A stretch of 64,000 nucleotides of DNA from Bimastos eiseni (Eukaryota; Annelida; Clitellata; Crassiclitellata; Lumbricidae). Numbering within the stretch: position 1 is the first letter of the stretch; every line of letters starts with the position of its first letter. The position numbers were made by a program, and so were the translations under genes. The notes beneath the pieces were generated by a model. That model was not told the DNA's origin. It did no database searches and worked only from the letters and a program-made list of their open reading frames with translations. The DNA lies in assembly GCA_959347315.1 (NCBI GenBank), contig OY365822.1, positions 11,992,755 to 12,056,754 on the forward strand, read 5' to 3'. This document shows, one piece after another, positions 43,886-54,599 of the stretch.

Positions 43886-44252
43886 GCCATTGGGACGAGA
43901 ACTCGTCAGCATCGGAGCAGTAAATATTCCGTAACTAATTTATAGAGAGTTCATATTATAGGAGACAAAATACACCAGGAGCAAGCACAAACCATAGAAA
44001 AAATTAGTATGAGCGAACACAAAGTCCAAACGGAACCCTATACAGTGTCAAACGCATACATGTAGGTCTTAATCAAGGACCTAAAACGAATTAAACATTG
44101 GCGTAAGAATTGAATTGACCTCATCGACGCCCACACCCCCAGCCAGACAAAGCATGAGAAGTCAGAAGTCGTCCATTCATAGCTGGCAGATTCACCTAAA
44201 TTATTCTGCTACCCAGCGACTTCGCTTTCTTAATTGCAATTTTCTACCTTCT

Positions 44253-44402
44253 CAGAGGTGCCAATCCCCTCTGAGTGATGGAGGCAAACCCCGGTTCCAA
44301 GTGTCAATAAGGCAAAATATCCCCCCAGACTCAAAAAATATCCCCTTACCTGAAAATGGAGGCATTTACCAACGGACTCCCTTATATATCTGGACGCCTG
44401 TG
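44253..44402. mobile_element. hAT-like MITE family B, copy 2 with perfect 8-bp duplication
   Basis: It starts CAGAGGTGCCAATC and ends ATCTGGACGCCTGTG. TACCTTCT flanks it on both sides (44245-44252 and 44403-44410). It is inverted relative to the copies at 27149 and 52787 and is non-coding. A CTTCTTCTT tract follows. Confidence 0.9.
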
Positions 44403-44559
44403 TACCTTCTTCTTCTTGTCTTCTTCTTCGTTGTCTTCTTCTATTGTTCATTCTTCTTAGGTCTTCTTCTTCTTCTTGTCCTAATCCTTCTTTTTATACT
44501 AGGCTACTACTGCTAACATTTCGACGACGGCGACACTCACTACTACAAATACTATTTTG

Positions 44560-44640
44560 CCCACTTTCAGCGCAGAGAGCGCCGCAGAGTAGATTTTTTA
44601 AACAGGCGCTATATCAAGTTTCATTGATTCATTGATTCAT
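44560..44640 (+). mobile_element. L2-type LINE tail
   Basis: CAGCGCAGAGAGCGCCGCAG, then AGGCGCTATATCAAGTTTCA and (ATTG/ATTC)n, matches the common tail. Confidence 0.6.
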
Positions 44641-44816
44641 CCATTCTACTTTTTCGAGAACCTCCTATTCAACATCTTCGCATTTTTGTTCGTATTCTTA
44701 CTTTGCATTCTTCAGCTCAACGACCCCGTTATCTTAAGATTTTCTACAGAGACCGGCAAACAAGTGCGGTCCCTTGACCTTCACCGTTACATAAAACTGT
44801 CAGAATAGATCTCTAC

Positions 44817-45149
44817 CGTCCACGTGACTTCCATTCGACCTTGACCGCAGCAGCTGATCGTACAGAGAACCCGAGCCAGTCCATCGCAAGACGATCTTCG
44901 GATCCTGTGAACTTTGGCGCTAGGCAGTTCGTCCTTGACCTTTCTGGTGCCCTTGGCCTTTTTGTCCTTGCCGGCGTCACGGTCCGTCGCATTGTAGCCG
45001 CAACTGCCGTTGAAGGCAGTCACTGGAGCGGAGACGGGCGTGCTGGGACAAAGCGCCACCTGGTCCGAGAGGGCACCACTACTTCCGGCGCGGCCATCGT
45101 AGTCAAGAAGACGTGCAGACGCATCAACCGTGTCGAGGAATTTCTTCAT
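44817..45149 (-). CDS. Candidate optional linker exon of the synaptotagmin gene
   Basis: The minus strand is open over a GC-rich island within AT-rich intron. It reads LLDYDGRAGSSGALSDQVAL, then CGYNATDRDAGKDKKAKGTR, and ends EVTWT at an ACG/GTAGAG donor in phase 0. That phase would let the exon sit between the linker exon (out phase 0) and the C2A exon (in phase 0). Variable linker exons are known in SYT7. No clear acceptor was found, the plus strand is also open here (44841-45206), and the sequence has no recognised relative. The upstream boundary is arbitrary. Confidence 0.3.
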
Positions 45150-45164
45150 GACGAAGACGAGCGT

Positions 45165-45295
45165 AATGTAAGGCAGCTCAATGTAATCCGACTCAATGCA
45201 AAGTAACTAAACGTAATTCAACGTAATTTAACGTAACTCAACGTAATCCGACGTAATTCAGCGCAATTCAACGTAACTCGACGTAATTCCTAGTA
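45165..45295. repeat. Minisatellite of TCAACGTAATT-like 11-bp units
   Basis: ACGTAATTCAACGTAATTT and variants are repeated about eleven times next to the candidate exon. Confidence 0.85.
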
Positions 45296-46243
45296 TGGTG
45301 ACGAGTAGTGTCGTATAATGTAGAATAGTGTTAGTATTGTTCAAAGTAGTATAGTGCAGAGTGGCATGTTGTAAATACTTGAGTAGTGTAATGTAGAGTA
45401 TTATGGCAATTACAGCTTAGAGTAGCGCGATGTAGTTTTTAGAATACAGCTCAATGTACTTCGACATGGCAACGACTTGCGATACAGAGCCAAGAAATTA
45501 CTGTTGAATTTTTGTTTTCGCAGCTAAGTGTTGTAGAATTCACTCTAATTAACATTTTTATTGCCATGTTGCATGCATAATTATGTCGTTAATGTGATGT
45601 CTGACGTAACGTAACTCATTGCATGCAATGCAAACTAATGTAAAGTAATTAATTGTAATTGTAATGATAATACTATCACTTGACGCATTTTGTGTAATTG
45701 ATTTAAAGTCGAATATGCATCAATCGTAGGCCTTGGAAATCATCTTCTTGTAGGTCAATCGTTTAGGTAGACAGAGATGAATCCAATTAAACAAAAATGT
45801 AGGTCGGGTTCGACGCCAAACCACTATTGGTGGAAATACAGGTCAAACACGGGTCAACGAATGACGTCATGACGTCCCAAAAAGTTGCATACTTAATGCG
45901 AAACGTTTTCATGACGACATCACGTGTGGTTTTGTAGCGCGACAATGAAAACACGTCAAGTCAAATTCGTTCCTTGCTACTAGGCTAAAAATCCGTCGCA
46001 AACGAAATAGGAAATTCATATAACTCCTGTTCGATGAAGACTGTTTAAAATCGAACGATTCTACCTCTGTATCTGTCCTAAGTCACTGCTCGCGAAAAGT
46101 GTTACTCAGATATGTGTCACAACGCTCTGCATAGACCAGTTCTTCCGTGTCAATTTTATTGCAATGTCGTCGCAACATGTTGCATTGTAGCATTTTAATT
46201 TTGGCGTATTGTATTGATAATTCTAAAGTGCGGGTCTTTGCAG
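45296..46243. other. Intron stretch, no gene recognised
   Basis: It has degenerate GTAGAGTA/TAGTGTAG words at 45300-45430 and TAATGTAAAGTAATTAATTG at 45640-45660. Nothing coding was seen. Confidence 0.4.
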
Positions 46244-46406
46244 CTGCCTAGCGACGTGGCGAACATCGTAAGACGTCCAGACTTCTCTGTCAATAATTTC
46301 TCTTTCTCTCCTCTTCCTCGATTCATACGGTGGGTCCAGACGCCTTCCATTAGGAAACAATGGCAAGACGCGTCTGCTGCAGGGCAAGCTGTATCGAGCG
46401 CCGAAG
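46244..46406 (+). CDS. Candidate exon of unknown identity
   Basis: Between the acceptor GTCTTTGCAG and the donor GAAG/GTACGG, 54 codons are open: LPSDVANIVRRPDFSVNN, then FIRWVQTPSIRKQWQDASAA. The splice motifs are acceptable, but the sequence matches no family I know and lies on the strand opposite the host gene. Chance is a serious alternative. Confidence 0.2.
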
Positions 46407-46614
46407 GTACGGCTTAGCCACTATAGCCAGAGGCCAGAGGCGTTATTAGCCATACAAAGCTAACAGTGTTCGTACAGATGGCGCTTTGCAAGCGACGCAT
46501 CCGCAAATATCGCTCACGTCGCCTGCTCCGTTCTCCTGAGTTACAATGCGTCGGACCAGGCAGGTCTGGCTTACAAACGGCGACAGGACCTCTTGACGGT
46601 CTGACGACGAAAGG

Positions 46615-46850
46615 GTCAATTGTACCTCGTCGGATAAGATTAGTGTTCATGAATTTTGGGGATCCGTTCATAATTTGTATAACCTTGAACCAACTCAATC
46701 TTACCTCGTTGAAAAATTTCTGTGTTCACTGTCCATGAATTTTGGGAAACCAGTTCGTAATTTTTATAACTTTGAGACGACTCAATCGTACCTCGTTGGA
46801 TAGGCCCTGTGCCCATGAATTTTGGGAACGTGTTCTCGTTAATATTTTAC
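46615..46850. repeat. Three tandem units of about 84 bp
   Basis: TACCTCGT(C/T)GGATA- or GAAAAA-type starts at 46621, 46704 and 46789 are each followed by CATGAATTTTGGG. The first two units continue with GTTC(A/G)TAATTT(G/T)TATAAC and ACTCAATC. Confidence 0.85.
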
Positions 46851-46964
46851 TTTGCACCAACTTTTTCAGAGGCACCAGTCAGAACTAAATTGGTGAGCAG
46901 GTAATGCAAGAGTCGATCATGGAAATAATTATATCGGTCTCTCAAGTTCGACTGCTCGAACCAT

Positions 46965-47125
46965 CTTACGCAGGCATTGCAGCTTGAGCTCCTCAGCTTT
47001 CTCTCTCACCTTGTTTCGGTAACGCCTTAAGATAATCTTATTTGATAAGAAAACAGCACTGACGCGAATCAGAAGGAGCGCCTTCGAATCTCTAAGCAGC
47101 GCTATAAAAAAATTAAATTATCATT
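46965..47125 (+). mobile_element. L2-type LINE 3' end
   Basis: A degraded C-terminal region is followed by TCTAAGCAGCGCTATAAAAA and an AT-rich end. Confidence 0.5.
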
Positions 47126-47254
47126 GCAATTATTAAGATGAACAACTATATGTGTAAGGTGCAACTTTGTACGAATAATTATGCAAAACGTAAATGAACA
47201 CGTTTTCTAATCTAGACCTATATCTGCCGTGTCATATTTTTCAACGAATTTTAC

Positions 47255-47360
47255 TCCAGCACTGTTTGCAGTCTGACAGTGCCAGTCCCAAGCCTGGATA
47301 AAGGAGGAGGGCGACCCCAATCGGCCTATGTCATCACACAGTGTCGTTAAACTAAGACTA
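47255..47360 (-). mobile_element. Dispersed repeat family G, antisense copy
   Basis: CAGTGCCAGTCCCAAGCCTG, GATAAAGGAGGAGGGCGACC, CCAATCGGCCTATGTCATCA and CACAGTGTCGTTAAACTAAG give the clearest copy of the family. Confidence 0.65.
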
Positions 47361-47839
47361 TAACTACTTCAACGAATTTATCGGATGTGATCCATGCCTC
47401 AACACTGCGGTCCGTTTGAATGGCTTCAACCACTTAATTAAGGCAGCGGTTCCCAACCTTCCCCTTCGTTTCGCCCCAAACTACAGAATTATTTGTGAGC
47501 GTAGCTCAACAGAAAAAAACTTGTCAGAAACTTTATTTGGTAATTTATTTAATTAGAATAGATTATTGGAATTAGAATATTTGTTATAGTGTTAATAATG
47601 AATGTCGTTAAATTTATTATCTGTTTCTGCACGAAATATGTATTTTAATTTTTTAAATTTCTCTTGTGTACCCATTGGCTGGTGTATACCCATAGGGCTA
47701 AGTGTACCACCGTTTGAAGACCGCTGACTTAGGTACACGTGTTCCGCCCGACATTCACAGCCTAGCTGTGAGTGGACGGAAAAGTCATGACCCTCTGTTA
47801 TATTGTCAAGGAGCGTAACATATTTAAGATTTGTCTCAG

Positions 47840-48596
47840 CGTAGGCAACAACCCAGGATATATATGGGACAAGCCGCTACTGCAGAAGGCAGCTGCCGAG
47901 CTGAGCATTGCCCAAACCGACCCATACCATTCAAGGCAGCCGCAGCACCGCATGCCGGAGACTGGCTATCTGCCCTACCTACCAGTCACTTCATGTGTAC
48001 TTCGGCTAGACGACGAAGCTGTCAGAATTGCGGTGGGTCTCCGTCTGGGGACACGCATATGTGAGCCACACGTATGCCCATGCGGGTCACGAGTCAATGT
48101 GGAAGGACCACACGGGCTTTCTTGTGGTCTTGGGCAGCATTAAACGACATAATCAGTCGTAGCCTCACAAGCGCTGGTTTCCCAAACATTAAGGAACCCC
48201 CTAGACTCTCCAGAACGGACGGAAAACACCCTGATGATCTGACGCTGATTCCATGGCGAAGAGGACGGAATCTGATATGGGATGCGACAGTGATTGACAC
48301 CGTGACTACATCATATCTCCAAGTGACGTCATCTTCGGTGGGGGCTGCAGCTGAGGTGGCAACCACCAGGAAGACATTCAAGTACAGCCAGCTCGCTGTT
48401 AGTTATCTCTTCGTTCCATTGGCCTTTGAGACCATGGCTCCGGTCAACAACGACGGAATAGACTTCATCAAAGACTTGGGTCGCCTTCTGACACATGTCA
48501 CCAGAGACCCTAGAGAGACAAGCTACTTGCTCCAACGATTGTCAGTTTGCATCCAGCGCTTCGATGCAGTTACCTTCAGAGGCTCTTTCGTATAAC
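47840..48596 (+). pseudogene. R4/Dong-like LINE C-terminal fragment, copy 2, frameshifted
   Basis: One frame gives GYLPYLPVTSCVLRLDDEAV, RIAVGLRLGTRICEPHVC and the cluster CPCG to GLSC (same C-x-C-x9-H-x3-C spacing as copy 1). Another frame, entered near 48125, gives FPNIKEPPRLSRTDGKHPDD, LIPWRRGRNLIWDATVIDT, VAFET-like and DPRETSYLLQRLS. The PD-x15-D spacing is identical to copy 1. A segment of about 45 bp between knuckle and endonuclease seems to be lost, and another frame change near 47935 is likely. It ends TTCAGAGGCTCTTTCGT, as copy 1 does, and runs into an (AAT)n tract at 48597-48636. Confidence 0.8.
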
Positions 48597-48744
48597 AATA
48601 ATAATAATAATAATAATAATATCAATAATAATAATTTCGTTCATTGTTCAAACCCAGGATTTGTTACATGAAATTCTATTAAAAATATTTATAATCTTGT
48701 GAAGACTGATCTCGAACGTCCGTATTAGTTGCTGTTTAATTGCG

Positions 48745-48840
48745 CTTTTTCATATAAGATGATTAGCGTCACCACCCTCCTTTATCCAGACTTAGGACTG
48801 GCACCACAGGAGTATGGTCACTGGCGAAATTGAGCATTGA
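48745..48840 (+). mobile_element. Dispersed repeat family G, copy
   Basis: GATGATTAGCGTCACCACCC, TCCTTTATCCAGACTTAGGA and CTGGCACCACAGGAGTATGG follow the family order. Confidence 0.55.
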
Positions 48841-50194
48841 ACCCGAAAATCAGCCCTTGGCCCAATTGCCTTCTTTGCGAATAAATGGATATGATTTTCT
48901 TAATCCCAAGCATGACTCACTCACTCGAAAACAACCAGTCTAATCACATATAATTAAATTTAGACTATACTTTTTAATTCATCTCATCTGATCTATGTAC
49001 CGATGTTATCAGAGTAAGAATATCAGCTCCATCAACTAACTACCAGTCAGATGATCGCGTTGTAAGAAAACGCACTGTTTACTCGAAAATCAGAGCCAGA
49101 GATGCAAGAAGTTACACATACAGAGGTTTACAAGCAAGCTCTGAAAAGAGGCGTCTAAAGTTCGCTTCTGAGTGAGCGAATCTTATCCCACGAGGTGCGA
49201 AATTGCTCTCGCATCGTTTTTTTCTGCGAGCAAACCACTTGTTCTCGGCGTCGGAGTGTCGCGCTTTCTCTTAGATTCGTAGGAATTATGTTGCTCAGCT
49301 CAACCGAAAATTAATGCCACGATATTACGAATTAAGCGCAATAAATCATGTTTCATATTCTATATCGCGATTACGTCAACACCACTCTGGATAACAAATG
49401 ATGCGCGATAATGACATAGCACCGTAATAACACTAGAAGCATCTGTCGGAGAGATTCTGAAGTTGTGAGCCGTCGACTCAACCGAATAATAACGTAGCGT
49501 AAACACGAGAAAATGCACGTTATAATGTTTGGTAATGCAATGTAATGTAAATCTTTGGAGATCTCACATTTCGCAAAAGTAATTAGGGACACCAGTTTAT
49601 TCGCCCTGGTAAGCATTGAAAACCTTTGTATGTGTTAAAAACAATGATTGGTGCTGTCGTTTATTGTCTCTTCGATCATGCCCAGGTGGCCCTAACCAAC
49701 GGGATCTTCCGATCCCTAATTGGGTCCTTTTGGCGATTCAATAGGCTACCAATTGTAAAATTCGTAATAATTGTCAATTTTTCTGTTTTGCTTATTAGAT
49801 TGCCAAATAAACGTTACTTTATTGTTAGCGAAAGATGGACACGAGTGGTTAAATTGCTTAGAGATCTCAACAACATTAACCGCTGAACATGCTAATGATT
49901 TAGTCATAATTTGCCCCTGAAATTTGTTTATCGACTACACTAAAAATTAGCAAACCTCTGTAGCTGGGCAATTAAAATACGCGACAGCCTATCGATTAGG
50001 AGAAGTGCCAGGCAGTCGGTTCATTATCAATAAGTTCGTCAATTTTCCTCAGCCTAACATGACTGTCAAAGTTTTGCGACACGATGGCTGGCTTTCAATA
50101 GTGTTGATAATTTTACAGAAGCGTATACAATGCTAGCAAGGCCTATGCTAAAATAAATAGTAATTATGGTGAATTACAATAGCAGGCAGGCTGT
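48841..50194. other. Intron stretch, no gene recognised
   Basis: This is AT-rich unique-looking DNA without conserved frames. Confidence 0.4.
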
Positions 50195-50310
50195 TGTTGA
50201 TTTTTTAACGACACCGTTCCATAACGAAGATGATTTGGTGCCGCCCTCTTCCTTTCTCGAGGCTTGGGACTGGCACTGTGAGAACACGTACAGTGGCGGA
50301 GTTTAGCAGG
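50195..50310 (+). mobile_element. Dispersed repeat family G, copy
   Basis: TTTAACGACACCGTTCCATA, GATTTGGTGCCGCCCTCTTC and CGAGGCTTGGGACTGGCACT follow the family order. Confidence 0.55.
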
Positions 50311-50639
50311 CAGGCGCTGGGTCTTCTCTTTTAAAAGGACACCCATAGTCTTCTTGCGCTTTGCTAAAGCAATTGACTATAACTATAATAATGCTATTCT
50401 GTACATTTTGTGTTTTAGAATAGAGAATAGCGAGTATCGCGGTATTATCCAGAATGGTTTAGTTTTTATATTTGGATAATTTGAGGGTAGCGATCCCCAA
50501 AATTAACAACCAAGTCGAATGACAACTCAAAATTCCAAAATGTACGAATCCGTCAATGGTATCACTCACTCAAATATGGACCCGAGTAAAATAAGAGAAC
50601 ACATTGCAGCTGTATAAAGTTTCCGCACTTTCTCCGTAC

Positions 50640-50865
50640 TTTAGACCGACATGACCTCGGACTCGGACTGCTTTTGCCCAATACCGCGCTTGTACTTCTA
50701 TCAACCCTTTGCTTTGGAACAATATTCCCTCTTTACTTGAGCTGGGACTATTTCTGTTTCTGCCCGTATTATTTGAGACTCCTCTTTATACGCGTAGCCC
50801 TTCGCAATGGCAGCGCCTCGAATCAGAACGTGATGCGCTATAGAAATGTGTAAATACATTACAAT
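50640..50865 (+). mobile_element. CR1/L2-type LINE C-terminus and tail, degraded
   Basis: TTTGGAACAATATTCCCTCT corresponds to the W-N-x-(I/L)-P motif. GATGCGCTATAGAAATGTG and (ATACATTACA) form the tail. Confidence 0.6.
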
Positions 50866-50951
50866 GCAACACACTACGTGTATTTAATTGCTCTGTATGT
50901 TGGCATGTATACGTGCGTGTATGCCAGCATGTACGTATGCAACACACCTAC

Positions 50952-51414
50952 CTCAAGTTGATTGGAGAACAGTTGGAAATCCAGCCAACGGCGACCACTG
51001 AAGAAATTATCGTCACACCTCGATTTCGTCGCCGAACCATTGGCATGGTAACCGTTGCGGTTGATGACGTCCTGGTTACGACATGGACTGGAAGGTGTGT
51101 TGCTGTCCAGTCTCGTTTCCGGCGTCTGTAGCGACTTCCGGTCTATTGGAACGAACTTCCGGCGCGCATCTGGTTCTGGAGTAGCCGAAAATCCGTTCCC
51201 GTTACCGTTGATCGTTAATCGAGGGGTTCCGTTGTAAGGCGATTCGGGTACTCGGTTCCATGAACCGTTGGAACCAGTCGAGGTGTGGCTCGGCGTGTGG
51301 AGGGGGTGGCGATTGTCGGACTGTCGAATGGTGTTCAAGTTTGCGGCTCTTGAGACAAATTCGTCGTCAGATTTTGTCGAATCGAAAAATCTTTTGTCGG
51401 AGTTACGATCATTG
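50952..51414 (-). CDS. SYT7: Synaptotagmin-7-like, linker exon
   Basis: On the minus strand the acceptor has a T-run and ends TTATGTTCAG. The exon then reads NDRNSDKRFFDSTKSDDEFV, a Ser/Thr/Asn/Pro-rich stretch with TSTGSNGSWNRVPESPYNGT, and RRWLDFQLFSNQLE, and ends at GAG/GTAGGT. It enters in phase 2 and leaves in phase 0, matching the first C2A exon. Its low-complexity polar composition and position upstream of C2A suit the long variable linker between the transmembrane segment and C2A. It has no detectable domain, so the assignment rests on strand, splice sites and phase. The N-terminal transmembrane exon was not found in the remaining 12.5 kb. Confidence 0.7.
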
Positions 51415-52539
51415 CTGAACATAAGTGTAAAAAAGTTTCCATATCAGAAGGAATCGAGTGTGACAAAACGGAATAGCAGATTTAGAATTATAACAAGTGA
51501 AATTAAAACATTAGTTTTTCAAGACTCTCTTTATTGACAGTTGGTAATCTGGCAGATGGCGCAATCGATTCATTTCCTTAAGAGATTATTGATGATATAA
51601 ACTTGCCGGAATAGAGCTCGTCAATGAGGACTCGTTGGAGTAGGTAAACTATATTTAATATTTTTAATTTTTAATTTTTTCCTCATTTTTTAGTTATATC
51701 CGCAAAAATTTGACACATTGCATTGTCATGCTAGCCCGAAATCTGTGCAAAATTTCAGATCTTTAGGTCGACGGGAACATACCGAAAAAGAGTTGAAACA
51801 ACTCCGACGATTCGTTCATGATAACTATCCGCAAGCCAAGTTAAATAAAAGAAGGTAAAAAGATTTGTCTAATGATTCCACTAAGCTTGAACTTATCTTA
51901 AGAAAGCTCTGTTTTCATCCAAATAATACTATAGTCTTTGACTTTTAGAGGGCATGATATTTATATAAAATCACTTAAATCTTTTAAAAGATCGATCAGC
52001 ACAAAGCATTTTCTTGCATAGTTCTGCCACCTAGCGAATGCCCACGTAACTCCACGTAACTCCGTTGCATTTTGCCTCGCTAGATGGCTAGGATTATATA
52101 GAAAGCACTCATTTGTCAGCGCCTATCTTACGAACGGTCTTAATCTATGCCTTATTAGAGTTCAAGAGAGAGAGAGGCCAGGTGAGAATAAATTGAAGTG
52201 ATCATTAGGCCTAATAATGAACACTGATCCGTAATCTGCTTGTAATGTGATGTCGTCATGTCATGTCAACTCATATCGTGTTATCTTCGAAAGCTACCAA
52301 AATGGCCCAACGTTAGCCCCTATAGGCCTATATACAGAGACCCAACTTCAAGTAACAGACAGATCAAAGCACATGACGATGAAATTATATCGCATTAGCC
52401 TAAGTGCTGGCGCGTGTGCGTCCGACGATAAATAACTAGAAGTATCATGAAATTCAACACTGAAATTTTCCCTTCGTCTAGCCCGAAAAATGTGAACGTC
52501 ATGTACGTTTTGTTATTTGACGTAATAAGTCGGCCTCAT
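51415..52539. other. Intron or upstream stretch, no gene recognised
   Basis: AT-rich DNA; two TAGGCCTA words lie at about 52207 and 52322. Nothing coding was recognised. Confidence 0.4.
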
Positions 52540-52786
52540 TCTGCTTCCTCCCACGGTCCACGTCGTTCGTCCAATTGACTTGGCCTCTTGGTTCCTCGTT
52601 CTAGAACTACTATGACTCAATCTGGAACTCTAGATCCTTTACTTCAATCGACCCCTGTCTCTGGAACGCTCCTTCTACGTCAGTTCGCTCTAAAATTCTA
52701 TCCAATAGCCTCTTATAAATCCTCTTGTGCTTTTCTCAAAACCTGCTTCTTCTCGCAGGGTCCTGCGCACTGGCAGCGCTCTGAAT
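52540..52786 (+). mobile_element. CR1/L2-type LINE C-terminus, interrupted by a MITE
   Basis: Plus-strand reading across the segment gives words like DLCLWNAPSTSVRSK and FSKPASSRRVL, which resemble the LW-N-x-L-P and F-K-x-x-LK region. It then gives GCACTGGCAGCGCTCTGAAT, where MITE B starts. The tail resumes on the other side only as the 8-bp duplication. Confidence 0.55.
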
Positions 52787-52939
52787 CACAGGCGTCCAGA
52801 TAGGGGGTAGGCCCGGAGGCAAATGACTTCAATTTCAAGTAGGTGGTATATTTTTTTAGTCTTAGGGGGTAATATCTTGCCTTCTTGACGCTTGGGATTG
52901 GGGGTTTCCTCCATCACCCAGAGGAGATTGACGCCCCTA
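52787..52939. mobile_element. hAT-like MITE family B, copy 3, inserted in a LINE tail
   Basis: It starts CACAGGCGTCCAGAT and ends GATTGACGCCCCTA. The flanks CTCTGAAT (52779-52786) and CTCTGAAC (52940-52947) match at seven of eight bases. It is non-coding, with the same internal blocks as the copies at 27149 and 44253. Confidence 0.85.
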
Positions 52940-53267
52940 CTCTGAACGGTTCACCCTATTAGAGGAGCTTCACAAATGCTTGAATACAACACAGTGCGAT
53001 ATGTTAGGGACGTAATAACGACCATTTGTGCGTTAACGTAAACACTGCATGGCAACACTAAGAACAACAACAACAACAACTGTCATTTTAAACTTATATG
53101 AATGAGTTCGTATTAAATCGGTTGAATCTTAGTCTCCCTGTTCAGTATAGAGCCATTACTTTCAATTTCTTTCTTCGGAATCGATCAACAGCACATTCAA
53201 CGCTGATGGTACCAGTCTCTGCACGTACAAGCCATAGCCATTCGGTTCTGTGTCTATAATCCGAAGA

Positions 53268-53441
53268 CAGGGTCGTACCGAAGGGGGCCAGCGGGGCCGT
53301 GGACCTGGGCGCAAATATGGAAAGGGCGCAAATTTCAGGATGGTATAACTTATTATTCCATAATATGCGCTATTTTCAAAAAGTTGAGAGCGCCAGATTG
53401 ATGCTAGGCACAGGGTGCAATTATAGCTCGGTAAGGCCCTG
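53268..53441. mobile_element. MITE family D, copy 2
   Basis: The ends CAGGGTCGTACCGA and TCGGTAAGGCCCTG pair. The flanks TCCGAAGA and ACCGAAGG agree at six of eight. The body GGCGCAAATATGGAAAGGGC and GCGCTATTTTCAAAAAG matches the nested copy at 16236. Confidence 0.75.
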
Positions 53442-53442
53442 A

Positions 53443-53520
53443 CCGAAGGTTCGATGGTTCGAAGGTTCGATAGTTCGAAAGTTTGATAGTCCGAAGGTTC
53501 GATAGTCCGAAGATTGCATG
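53443..53520. repeat. Short-period GAAGGTTCGATAGT repeat
   Basis: CGAAGGTTCGATAGTTCGAA and CCGAAGGTTCGATAGTCCG recur immediately to the right of MITE D. The left flank CCGAAGA may be one unit of the same repeat, so the element may have inserted into it. Confidence 0.75.
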
Positions 53521-54346
53521 GTGTCCGGTCGATAGGTGATAAGATTGCAGTTTTAATGGTAGCTGGATTGATGAAAAGATTCTGTTTGGCTAGAAGCTGG
53601 ATTGTACCATTCTTTTCTTCCATCCAGCTTCCATTTAGGCACGATTCTATTCATATCAATCCAGATCCAAGTTTTACACATTCCTCTCATCAATTAATCC
53701 AGCTTCTAGTTAAATAAATGTCGGAGTGTAGAATCTTCGTACTATCGAACCTTCGGATTTAATACCGAGCGGACACCAAACCATTCATACTGTCGTTCGA
53801 AAGGAATCCTATCAGCGTAAGACGGCTTTTGCAACAGTGGCACAGCACATAATGGACCGTGTGAATCTACGTCGTTCATCCAAATCTAAATCTGATTTCT
53901 CACGCTGTGTACTTTAGAAGCTGACATACATTTTCTAAGTCTTTGGAAACTGCTTGGAAGCTGACAGAAAGTACCTCAGTGACAGACAGACGGACAGACA
54001 GACAAAGTGAAATGGACGTCTGACCATTTGCAATTTAGATGAGACGGGTTCCTTTCCTAATGAGATTCTGACGTCATTTCCGCCTCTGTTCACCTCACTC
54101 GAGAAAAATAAACGCAATTCCTCTTCCCGCTTTGCTGCTTTTGGTTAGACAATCGCATTGGCTTCGGTAAGATTTACATCTAGTCTGATGCAAGATTTGC
54201 GCAATAGAGTGCCTGAGGGATGGATGTGTGGATAGATGCATAGATGGATGGATTATGGCGTAGGATATCATATCATATTTGTATGATGCAAGCGACTACG
54301 TATACATGTCATGTATAGTGGAGTTGATATTTGATATTTTCTTGAA

Positions 54347-54561
54347 ATTTGATATCGCCCTTCTTCGAACATCTTTTGCTCAGAAGTGCACACGCCTCGA
54401 CGGCCAATTGCAGTTGTACTGCAGAACAATTGTGTGCGAAGGACATGCTCAAAGTCCCTACACAGTGACTGACGCCTCGGACGAGGGTCGAACCCGCTCA
54501 CTCAGCGCACACTGAGTATTACGGGTCGACCGCTTTAACCAATCAGCCACCGTGCCACACA
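54347..54561 (-). mobile_element. Composite SINE S1 (tRNA-like head, L2-like tail), copy
   Basis: On the minus strand it begins GTGTGGCACGGTGGCTGATT, has GGTTCGACCCTCGTCCG as its B box, a body with AGCATGTCCTTCGCACAC, and the tail GTTCGAAGAAGGGCGATATC. Confidence 0.75.
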
Positions 54562-54599
54562 AGTTGGTGTAAAGTCTGAAGTAAAGTAGGAGAGTTTTA

